From the NCBI GenBank assembly GCA_937952975.1, contig CALFXX010000094.1:1-19809 (forward strand): 19,809 bases of DNA. The letters are read 5' to 3'. Each line of letters opens with the position of its first letter. Position 1 is the first letter of the stretch. The DNA is from an uncultured Alcaligenaceae bacterium. Lineage in GTDB: Bacteria; Pseudomonadota; Gammaproteobacteria; Burkholderiales; Burkholderiaceae_B. Position numbers and translations under genes: made by a program. Under the pieces are notes generated by a model. The model was not told the DNA's origin and searched no databases. It worked only from the letters and a program-made list of their open reading frames with translations. Shown here one piece after another: positions 13,053-19,809 of this stretch.

Positions 13053-14714
13053 TTATTTGGCACAAACTTCAGGCGCCACAACACGCAACCGAGCCAAGAG
13101 CTCTTTCTGCTTTGCTTCCAATACATCTCGGACGAAAAAATAACCTTGTAACCGCGTATCGCTTGGAAGGCAGGGATCGGGGTAAGCGTATCCTGGCAGC
13201 GTGCTGCCTGAGTAACCATTGAGTGTTGCCAGATGATGATCCTGTGCGTAAATCATGGCGTCGAGCTCGGCGATGTAAAAGGGCTCCGCCTGACGTTGCG
13301 TGACAAATAAAATCGTATCCTTAGGCAGCTCCTCCTGAATCAGTGACCGTAAACCGCGCTGCCGATCTTGCCAAGTCTGAACCGCCGCGTGATGAGGCAC
13401 GTAATACACCGTCTCAATTGTTAGGCTGGCGACGATTGCAATAATCAACGGCCCGCGCAGCATCAGCCCCCAGGGCGATGTCAGCCGCAGCAGCCGATCA
13501 ACCCCTATGGCAACCAACACAGCCACCGGCAAGAGCATCACCAAGATAATTCTTGATACCGCTCGAATCGCATCGAAGCCAGGTATTTTTAGCAACCAAA
13601 GATAGAGCGACTGATCAGCAACCATCGTGGTCAGGCTAACCAAGAGCAACAACGTCACAAAAAAAACCCGACCTAAATGAGTGATCCACGCGCCCAACGC
13701 GCTGAAAAACAAGACGCCGAGGCCAATAAACAGTTGATGCTCAGAACGCGTCGGAAAATATGCGACCCAGGATCCGACCCAGCGCGTTAAACCGGAATGA
13801 TCAGCCAACAAATAGCTGTGTAAACCAGGAATGAACGAACGCAAATTATCGATCGGGCGCATTAGCTGATAGTCTGCCGCGATTACCTTATATTGACTCA
13901 GCAACAAGAAAACCAAGATAACGCCTACTAACGCCGCGACATACCAAAGCCACTTCCTAGGGGGACAACAAGCTCTCCTCTGAGCCGACAGCGCGGGGTT
14001 CGCGCCCGCCACTGCGGCACACGAAACTTCATCAGAAATACTTGAGCGACTAAACAAGCGAAGCAGCAAATAGGCAAGGGCAATCGCCGTTAAGCAATAC
14101 ACTAAAAATACGCCTAAATATATTGAGCACATGTACTGAACAGCACACCAAAAAATCGCTTGCGCAGCAATTGTTTTATCGCGCAACACCAGCGCTCGGT
14201 ACCAACAAAGGCATGCCACCGGTATTGCAAAGCGAAACACAAGTTGAGCGTGCCCTTCTTGATGCAATACGGGTAACGCAAAAGTAAAGACAAATGCGCC
14301 CAAGGCAGATGCTAGCGGCGAGAACTTTACTTGCCGCAGCACCCATCCGCAAGATACAAAATTCAACAGGAAACCAAATACATACCAACCTATATACGCC
14401 AACTCCCGTGGTAACCCAAAACTACGAAACAGGCTATAAGACCAAACTGAACCAAAGTGGTTGTCACTTAAACCAAGCACCCGCTCAAAGGGATAAAAAA
14501 AGCTCGGACTCCATAACTGGGCAACTTGCCCAGTCAACCATTGAAAGCCGTGCTCAAGCACTACGCTGTTAAATCGCGCGTCACCTAAATCGCCTGGTAT
14601 CATCGTGAAGTTACCAAGGGCGGGAAGCAAATAACCCACGAAACCGATACCCAACACAATCGGAAAGATCATCGCTTCAAGCGCAGTCATTCTTTTTTGT
14701 TGATTCGGTTTCAT
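13053..14714 (-). CDS. Polytopic membrane protein, GT-C glycosyltransferase-like
   Basis: This protein of about 553 aa has ten to eleven hydrophobic helices and is probably in the inner membrane. The first outer loop holds GDLGDARFNSVVLEH (D42, D45, R47) and then SPSFFYPFERVLGLSDNHFG, a pattern found in GT-C-like membrane proteins of polysaccharide loci that use lipid-linked sugar donors, where acidic residues in the first loop are catalytic. The large C-terminal soluble part ends in a periplasm-like domain with Cys residues. A cytoplasmic-looking loop between helices 6 and 7 (SRSSISDEVSCAAVAGANPA and beyond) is unusually polar. The start is uncertain: ATG 14714 is used, ATG 14690 and ATG 14747 are also in frame. 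It is the third of three same-strand genes behind the GT2 and GT-D-like genes, 157 bases downstream of the latter's stop. Confidence 0.7.
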   Translation of the reverse strand: MKPNQQKRMTALEAMIFPIVLGIGFVGYLLPALGNFTMIPGDLGDARFNSVVLEHGFQWLTGQVAQLWSPSFFYPFERVLGLSDNHFGSVWSYSLFRSFGLPRELAYIGWYVFGFLLNFVSCGWVLRQVKFSPLASALGAFVFTFALPVLHQEGHAQLVFRFAIPVACLCWYRALVLRDKTIAAQAIFWCAVQYMCSIYLGVFLVYCLTAIALAYLLLRLFSRSSISDEVSCAAVAGANPALSAQRRACCPPRKWLWYVAALVGVILVFLLLSQYKVIAADYQLMRPIDNLRSFIPGLHSYLLADHSGLTRWVGSWVAYFPTRSEHQLFIGLGVLFFSALGAWITHLGRVFFVTLLLLVSLTTMVADQSLYLWLLKIPGFDAIRAVSRIILVMLLPVAVLVAIGVDRLLRLTSPWGLMLRGPLIIAIVASLTIETVYYVPHHAAVQTWQDRQRGLRSLIQEELPKDTILFVTQRQAEPFYIAELDAMIYAQDHHLATLNGYSGSTLPGYAYPDPCLPSDTRLQGYFFVRDVLEAKQKELLARLRVVAPEVCAK

Positions 14715-14871
14715 GACAATAGAGCGAGACACAAATATTGCAACCATCGGTTCGGTGAGACGGACAGGTCGCGCAAAAAATGCCAGCAGCGCCTAATTAG
14801 AGTGACCCTCCTTCGTTAAGACTGACTGCCACTACCATGCTAAGAGGTTCAATCAGAACACACACAACTGC

Positions 14872-15699
14872 TTACCAGTAACACCCGTTCTCAACGCTAT
14901 CTTTGTTGTTGGGTACGTCTACCGCTAAAGGCCGAGTCCAATATTCAGAGTTATTGTAAAAATTAGCTTCTCGCCATGACTCTGTGTACTCCGTCTCCCA
15001 ACGTTTGCCCCTAATGCCAAAGAGTAATTGGGTTTGACCGCCAAGGTGGACGCACGGTACGCCCAATTTTTTGATAAATTCTAAGAGTAGTAGTGAATAA
15101 GCCCCGGCTCCCACGACGGCAAAGTCAAATTGGTGTTTGGCTATTTCGTTTTTCATAGCGGCTAAACAATCAAAGAAATTTGAAAATGGATGAGCCCCGG
15201 TTAGCCACGGAGGGTAAAAAGATTTGACGCCAATCAGTTTTTTAATTACCGCACCCGGCCATATATTAGAAAAATTCTTTATCTGTGCATTTATCGTATT
15301 CATCATTGGATGAACAACCAGAACCGTCTTATCACGCAATGAGTAGTGCCAAGCGTCTTTGCCCAGATTAAACGGTAACAAATCATCGATTTCATTTGAA
15401 ATCAGTCTTGTCGGGTTATACCGTTGCAGTAAAGAAGTATCTTTTTCATGCCACCACTCAACACAAGCGTCGAGCGAACGAATCGCATTCGTGTATTCGA
15501 CCACCCAACGATCAACCGTTTTTTGATCTAACGGAAATACCCCTGCATTAATACCGAGATTCTGTCCCCATACGACACGCTGTTGGATATAACTATTTGT
15601 TAAAACGTCAGTTTCAACGGCTCCCAACTTACCAAAAGACATCGGCCGTTTTTGGCTGATGCACTGTTTTATTAATTCGTTAAAAAAAATTGAGGCCAT
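14872..15699 (-). CDS. GT-D-fold-like glycosyltransferase
   Basis: This 275-aa soluble protein resembles GT-D-type (formerly DUF1792-like) glycosyltransferase domains. The N-terminal segment SFGKLGAVETDVL (about residues 21-33) is the GxLGxxExxxL nucleotide-sugar-binding motif. The C-terminal part has FAVVGAGAYSLLLLEFIKKL and then HLGGQTQLLFGIRGKRWE, a recurrent signature of this family in O-antigen and other glycan clusters. DxxxP and conserved Trp-rich segments (WPGAVIKKL, YPPWLTG) are present. The donor and acceptor cannot be read. It lies 14 bases after the GT2 gene stop on the same strand, so the two are likely co-transcribed and act on one glycan. The base composition is AT-rich relative to genes left of 13 kb. 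ATG 15699 is followed directly by the family-like N-terminus; upstream is only a weak ribosome-binding site. Confidence 0.75.
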   Translation of the reverse strand: MASIFFNELIKQCISQKRPMSFGKLGAVETDVLTNSYIQQRVVWGQNLGINAGVFPLDQKTVDRWVVEYTNAIRSLDACVEWWHEKDTSLLQRYNPTRLISNEIDDLLPFNLGKDAWHYSLRDKTVLVVHPMMNTINAQIKNFSNIWPGAVIKKLIGVKSFYPPWLTGAHPFSNFFDCLAAMKNEIAKHQFDFAVVGAGAYSLLLLEFIKKLGVPCVHLGGQTQLLFGIRGKRWETEYTESWREANFYNNSEYWTRPLAVDVPNNKDSVENGCYW

Positions 15700-15713
15700 C
15701 GTATATTTTCAGT

Positions 15714-16706
15714 TTAAGTTTGTGTGCAACTATATATGCGGTTGCTGCGTTGAATTGGGCGTTTTGGTACGGCGCTGATGTCATAACCAATAAAAGATAA
15801 AAGCAACTGCAGGCCAACTAAAAGCGGCATGGCAGCGAGCATAACGGTGCCGGCGGGGGTTACCAAGTGTAGTTTCGCTGAGGCGTTCCAGTGGTATCCC
15901 CCGTAACATACCCCAAAGGTAATCAACAGCACTCCAGCAATTAGTTCTAGTGACGCGAGCGAAAGATCGCGTAAATAATAATTATAAAAAATACGTTTGC
16001 AAAAATTACGCAGATGTTTAATTAAAAATTCGCCGATGATCTTTGAAATTTTCAGGTGACTTGTTTCGCTACCATAGCTGGCGACCATCGGGATGTCTAC
16101 AACAACGGCTCGCAGTGTATTCAAACGAAATAACATGTCTGTTTCAAAAAAATAACGATTGCTAATTTTCTTAAAAGGCAGAGCTTTACAAACCGATGCA
16201 TGGATCGCTGTGAAGCCGTTAGTTGGATCAAAAATATTCCAATAGCCCGACGAAAGTTTTGTCAACAGCGACAGGACTGCATTACCAACAATTCGGATCG
16301 TTGGCATCGCTTTGATATTTTCAAGGTCATAAAATCGATTACCTTTTGAGTAATCAGCTTCGCCTGAAATAATTGGTTCAATTAGCGTTTTAATCAGAGC
16401 TGGATCCATCTGGCCATCGCCGTCTAGTTTGACGATCACATCGGCCTGATCTTTTAGCGCTGCTTGATAGCCCGTCATCACAGCGCCTCCAACCCCTCTG
16501 TTATTTGGGTGCCGCAAGGTGACCACACGTGGGTCCTGTTGATGTTTATCGACATAATCACCAGAACGGTCAGGGCACGCGTCGTCAACCACGTAAATTC
16601 TCCAGATATCCTGAGGAATTGCATGCAGTACGCTCAAAATATGCTCGGTGACGCGGTACGAAGGGATGACGACTGCAACGCGCAACGGTAAGTTGGGTTC
16701 GGCCAC
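15714..16706 (-). CDS. Family 2 glycosyltransferase, DPM1-like, with two C-terminal membrane helices
   Basis: This 330-aa inverting glycosyltransferase has a GT-A fold. VAVVIPSYRV (10-19) starts the domain, the nucleotide-binding acid is in YVVDDACPD (about 38-46), RGVGGAVMTGYQAAL is the sugar-nucleotide loop, and the metal-binding motif is DGDGQMDP (D95, D97). This is typical of dolichyl- or undecaprenyl-phosphate sugar synthases of the DPM1/GtrB type, which make lipid-linked sugars on the cytoplasmic face for use by GT-C enzymes. Two hydrophobic segments near residues 250-271 and 285-309 anchor it. The start is GTG 16706, with AGGTG five bases before it. The next two genes on this strand are a GT-D-like protein and a GT-C-like membrane protein, a plausible producer-user pair. 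It is divergent from the methyltransferase. Confidence 0.85.
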   Translation of the reverse strand: MAEPNLPLRVAVVIPSYRVTEHILSVLHAIPQDIWRIYVVDDACPDRSGDYVDKHQQDPRVVTLRHPNNRGVGGAVMTGYQAALKDQADVIVKLDGDGQMDPALIKTLIEPIISGEADYSKGNRFYDLENIKAMPTIRIVGNAVLSLLTKLSSGYWNIFDPTNGFTAIHASVCKALPFKKISNRYFFETDMLFRLNTLRAVVVDIPMVASYGSETSHLKISKIIGEFLIKHLRNFCKRIFYNYYLRDLSLASLELIAGVLLITFGVCYGGYHWNASAKLHLVTPAGTVMLAAMPLLVGLQLLLSFIGYDISAVPKRPIQRSNRIYSCTQT

Positions 16707-16852
16707 TATTTCACCTGACTTTGCATATGACGTGATTGCTTATGAGAAGAAAATTAATTTAATCGGATCCATCAAATAAGATGTGTTGCTATTTTAAGTA
16801 AACTATTTATACTTTCGCCGATTCGAATCTGTTCAATGATAGCCGATTAGGT

Positions 16853-17728
16853 ATGCGAAGCAGACATTGTCCCACCTGTAGTTCGTTATTACAGAGAGGC
16901 CTGCAACCATGGCACAGCTTGTGTCAGGCTTGTGGCTACGAACACGCTGATCTTCGTCACGCAATTAATGAGTCGGCCGCGCATGCCGAGCTAGATGAGA
17001 GCGCACGGGCACGCGCGCTAATTGCCTTGAGGCTAAGAAATTTCAAAGAATTATTGAAACAGATCACGAGTTATAGAACGGCCAGAGGTAAACTTTTAGA
17101 TGTTGGTTGTGCCAACGGGTGGTTTTTAGATCTTTCCGACCATCTATTCGACGCAACAGGAATAGAGCCAGACCGACAGGTGTTCGCTGAAGCAGCAAAA
17201 GGAGGGCGCTCGGTGCGACTGGGCTACTTCCCAGAGGCTTTGCAGCCAAACGAAAAATTTGACGTTATTGTTTTCAACGATGTAATTGAACATATTCCAG
17301 ATGTACAAACCGTTCTGGCGGATTGTAAAAGGCGACTCAATCGGGATGGCTTGCTGGTATTAAACCTACCTAGCAGTAAAGGTATATTTTACAGGCTCGC
17401 TAAATGGCTATGCCGTCTCGGTTTAAGGGCCCCCTTCGGTCGAATGTGGCAAGTTGGGTTACCTTCACCCCACGTGCATTACTTTCATCCTGATAATTTG
17501 ATGAACTTACTGCGTAAACAAGGTTATGTGGTTAAAAAGACCGGCCATCTTTCTAGTGTGCACCTTAAAGGGCTGTATAGCCGCCTAGTATTTACCAAAG
17601 CAAAGCGGTCAGTTATTAATGGGACTGCACTTTACCTAGGCGTACTTTGTCTGCTACCGATTTTGCGCGTACTGCCGAGCGATATTATGTATGTCATCGC
17701 TCAACCTGTGACGCAGGCAAACGGCTAA
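16853..17728 (+). CDS. Zinc-ribbon SAM-dependent methyltransferase
   Basis: A 291-aa class I methyltransferase. A short N-terminal zinc ribbon has two CxxC pairs (C6/C9 and C24/C27). The Rossmann domain follows: motif I LLDVGCANGWFL (81-92), an acidic residue in GIEPDR for SAM ribose, then FDVIVFNDVIEHIPD, the post-I/motif II region. The zinc-ribbon-plus-methyltransferase order resembles sugar C- or O-methyltransferases of glycan loci, but the extra C-terminal domain of full NDP-sugar C-methyltransferases is absent. The C-terminus has a hydrophobic patch (LYLGVLCLLPILRVL) that could touch the membrane. ATG 16853 has only a weak ribosome-binding site. It is divergent from the GT2 operon and convergent with the acyltransferase. 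The substrate is probably a sugar of the same surface glycan. Confidence 0.82.
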   Translation: MRSRHCPTCSSLLQRGLQPWHSLCQACGYEHADLRHAINESAAHAELDESARARALIALRLRNFKELLKQITSYRTARGKLLDVGCANGWFLDLSDHLFDATGIEPDRQVFAEAAKGGRSVRLGYFPEALQPNEKFDVIVFNDVIEHIPDVQTVLADCKRRLNRDGLLVLNLPSSKGIFYRLAKWLCRLGLRAPFGRMWQVGLPSPHVHYFHPDNLMNLLRKQGYVVKKTGHLSSVHLKGLYSRLVFTKAKRSVINGTALYLGVLCLLPILRVLPSDIMYVIAQPVTQANG

Positions 17729-17778
17729 CTGCCTAAAATAAAATAATTGCAGCGCTCGAGTCTTAAGCGTACGCACAG

Positions 17779-19689
17779 TCATCGTTCTCGTACGTTAGTC
17801 ATAATTTCACTTTTTATAAGATCTATTATAAATTCTGACCCAATCTTAGATAGATGAGAGCTATCGATTTGAACAAAATCATTTATATTATTGCCGAGTC
17901 TTGATAAGCATCCCTCATCGTTACACAGGATTTTACTTAGAGATAGATATTTTATATTTCTACTAATTGCAATGCCTTCAAGCAACGAATCCATCTCGGT
18001 CAGAACCGTACCGTTCAATCTCTTCGGTACAGGTATGTTCTTGTTAGTTAGCCAAAATAAATAACCTGAATATTGGGGACTAACCGACCATCTTACAACG
18101 GGTCCAATAATAATAATTTTTGTGTTTGGCAGACGAGTACTAATCTTATCTAGTAAATCGTTTAGTTTACTTTGTATTAAATCATTATTTGCGTACTTCC
18201 AAGCGCTATGTAATATTAAAACATCAGGATTAGCCAGGCTAAGATCTTGCAGGTTCTTCGTGTTAATCAGATCGCAATTAGGCCTGGTCAGCGTATCGAT
18301 ATCACTTAACGGCGGGCAACCTGCTGCCGTTAGTTGAGTCACTCCAAAACTATACTGTTCTTGTAGTTTTTTAAGTCCAGGGTAGAGTGCAGATGCGTGA
18401 GAGTCGCCCCATATGGCTATTAAAGGCCTTTTATTTTCATAACAAATACCTGCGTGCTTGGTTAAGTTAATGTCTTGTAAGTGACATTGATCTTTACGTA
18501 CCGGAATATACCAATTATTAAAATCATTATTTTGAACATACAGTTGTGCTTCGACAGGAAATCGGGATAGCAGACCTTCATTTTTGTACCCATACAAGCC
18601 CGTTCCTACAAATATAGCTGCTAGCCCTACGACTAGACCGGTAAACTTTTTGAGAGAAATTGTTTTTACATCTCGAAAAGGTCTCTCTATGAATCTCCAA
18701 CTCAAATAGCCTAACAACACAGTGCTACTAATAATAATGAAAAGATTCGTGCCAGTTAGTTCGCTAAAAATTTTTAGTCTTGCAAAAGCCAATAAAGGCT
18801 GGTGCCACAAATATGTACTGTAACTAATCAATCCGATACCAACGAATAATCTACTTCCTAGCAACTTACCAACAATATCTTGACTACTTGAAAATACAAG
18901 TATTAAACCAGTACCAAGCGTAGGTATGAGCGTATATAAACTAGGGTACGGAGTTTTTTCATTAAATGAGACGATTGCATATACGATGAGTAATAAACCG
19001 ACAATACTGAGATATTTACGGAAGGGTTGACTGATAGACTTGCTTATTTTTTGAGGATTGATAGATAATGAAATTAAAGAGCCAATCAGTAATTCAAAAC
19101 TCCTGGTTGGGAGTAAAAAAAAGGTGAATGATGGATGGGTTAGTGATCCCCATTGGGCTGTAAGCAGACTAGTCAGTGCTAGTAATATGAGCAATAAGAT
19201 AATCTGCTTTTTATCTAGTCTTCGCCACGAAAATAACAAAAATAGTGGAAATAGAACATAGAATTGCTCTTCTACCGCTAAGCTCCAAGTATGAAGCAAT
19301 GGCTTAAGCTCAGATGCAGTTTCAAAATACCCACTTGTCAGATAGAAAAGGATATTAGAGTAGAATAAAGGCACCGCTATTAAGGTTTCAGAAAATTGGG
19401 TTAATTCATTTGGAAGCATCCAAAACCAGGCGAAGGGAAGCGTACACAGCATCACAAAAAAAAGCGCAGGTAGGATTCTGCGCGCGCGTCTTTCATAAAA
19501 CTTAATCAATGAAAATGAACCACGCTCTATTTCATCTGCGATGATTGTCGTAATTAGATAACCACTAATGACAAAGAAGATGTCAACGCCTACAAAACCT
19601 CCGCGAAGAGGTGCAAAGCCTGCATGAAATAATATGACAGGCAACACAGCTAGCGCCCTTAGCCCATCTATCTCTTTTCTGTATATCAT
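17779..19689 (-). CDS. OafA/YrhL-type acyltransferase with SGNH domain
   Basis: This 636-aa inner-membrane acyltransferase-3 family protein probably O-acetylates surface polysaccharide. Residues 1-350 hold ten or so helices, with the conserved EIDGLRALAVLPVILFHAGF at the N-terminus (H22), the basic YERRARRILPA loop and SYSTYLWHQPL. A short linker leads to a periplasmic SGNH-hydrolase domain: block I GDSH (428-431), the AAGCPP region, and the C-terminal D609/H612 in DSSHLS. This two-domain plan matches O-antigen acetylases. ATG 19689 (MIYRKEIDG) is preferred to the ATG at 19704 because MxYRxEIDGLRA is the usual family start. The gene is strongly AT-rich compared with the left half of the window, suggesting exchange. 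It is the last complete gene; 19690-19809 holds nothing recognisable. Confidence 0.93.
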   Translation of the reverse strand: MIYRKEIDGLRALAVLPVILFHAGFAPLRGGFVGVDIFFVISGYLITTIIADEIERGSFSLIKFYERRARRILPALFFVMLCTLPFAWFWMLPNELTQFSETLIAVPLFYSNILFYLTSGYFETASELKPLLHTWSLAVEEQFYVLFPLFLLFSWRRLDKKQIILLLILLALTSLLTAQWGSLTHPSFTFFLLPTRSFELLIGSLISLSINPQKISKSISQPFRKYLSIVGLLLIVYAIVSFNEKTPYPSLYTLIPTLGTGLILVFSSSQDIVGKLLGSRLFVGIGLISYSTYLWHQPLLAFARLKIFSELTGTNLFIIISSTVLLGYLSWRFIERPFRDVKTISLKKFTGLVVGLAAIFVGTGLYGYKNEGLLSRFPVEAQLYVQNNDFNNWYIPVRKDQCHLQDINLTKHAGICYENKRPLIAIWGDSHASALYPGLKKLQEQYSFGVTQLTAAGCPPLSDIDTLTRPNCDLINTKNLQDLSLANPDVLILHSAWKYANNDLIQSKLNDLLDKISTRLPNTKIIIIGPVVRWSVSPQYSGYLFWLTNKNIPVPKRLNGTVLTEMDSLLEGIAISRNIKYLSLSKILCNDEGCLSRLGNNINDFVQIDSSHLSKIGSEFIIDLIKSEIMTNVRER

Positions 19690-19809
19690 CGCGTACCAGT
19701 GCAATTAGAATTGAAAGGCATTTTAATCTGTGTGTTGCGCTGTCGCGGATGTTTCGAGACCGATCATTGAGAACAATCGGGTTTTATAGTTGTTAGTAAC
19801 AAGCTAATG

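Noticed and set aside
19058..19261. Plus-strand small frame within the acyltransferase gene
   Set aside because: It is antisense to membrane helices of the acyltransferase; low-complexity residues and no start signal.

Overview
The window looks like a betaproteobacterial chromosome, most likely Burkholderiales and possibly Alcaligenaceae. The evidence is a Bug-type periplasmic binding protein, a moderately GC-rich base composition and the general protein style. No rRNA, tRNA, CRISPR array or intact insertion sequence was recognised. Assignments rest on motifs read by eye, so family names are firmer than substrates.

Layout. Bases 1-4708 hold a leucine-rich-repeat/protein-kinase fusion (minus) divergent from a dTDP-glucose 4,6-dehydratase (rfbB), a GT-B-type glycosyltransferase, and a convergent PP-loop ATPase of the Dph6/diphthine-ammonia-ligase family. 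Bases 4709-6570 are the most unusual part. A non-coding stretch with stem-loops and a perfect palindrome precedes an unrecognised 178-aa protein. That gene overlaps a 122-aa HEPN-like protein carrying an R-x5-H motif, and a second copy of the 178-aa gene follows without a HEPN partner. This looks like a candidate toxin-antitoxin-like or defence module with a duplicated partner. Bases 6640-10129 hold ordinary metabolic genes (Bug receptor, MetX-like alpha/beta hydrolase, class II aldolase), with a small, apparently decayed ParDE-like pair between the last two.

Bases 10234-11535 (minus) form a tightly packed four-gene operon: a RelE/HigB-like toxin, an XRE antitoxin, a 97-aa unknown and a 52-aa single-helix membrane protein. 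Bases 11782-19689 are cell-surface polysaccharide genes: wecB, a polytopic GT-C-like membrane protein, a GT-D-like protein, a DPM1-like GT2, a zinc-ribbon methyltransferase and an OafA-like acyltransferase with an SGNH domain. The sequence from about 14.8 kb onward is visibly richer in A+T than the rest, as is common in exchanged O-antigen loci.

Together, rfbB and wecB would supply dTDP-4-keto-6-deoxyglucose and UDP-ManNAc, the glycosyltransferases would build and transfer glycan, and the methyltransferase and acyltransferase would decorate it. Several intergenic spacers downstream of plus-strand genes carry short degenerate tandem repeats (27-bp, 15-bp and 9/12-bp spaced) that share a TTGCC/TCGCC core, often right at a TAG stop codon.
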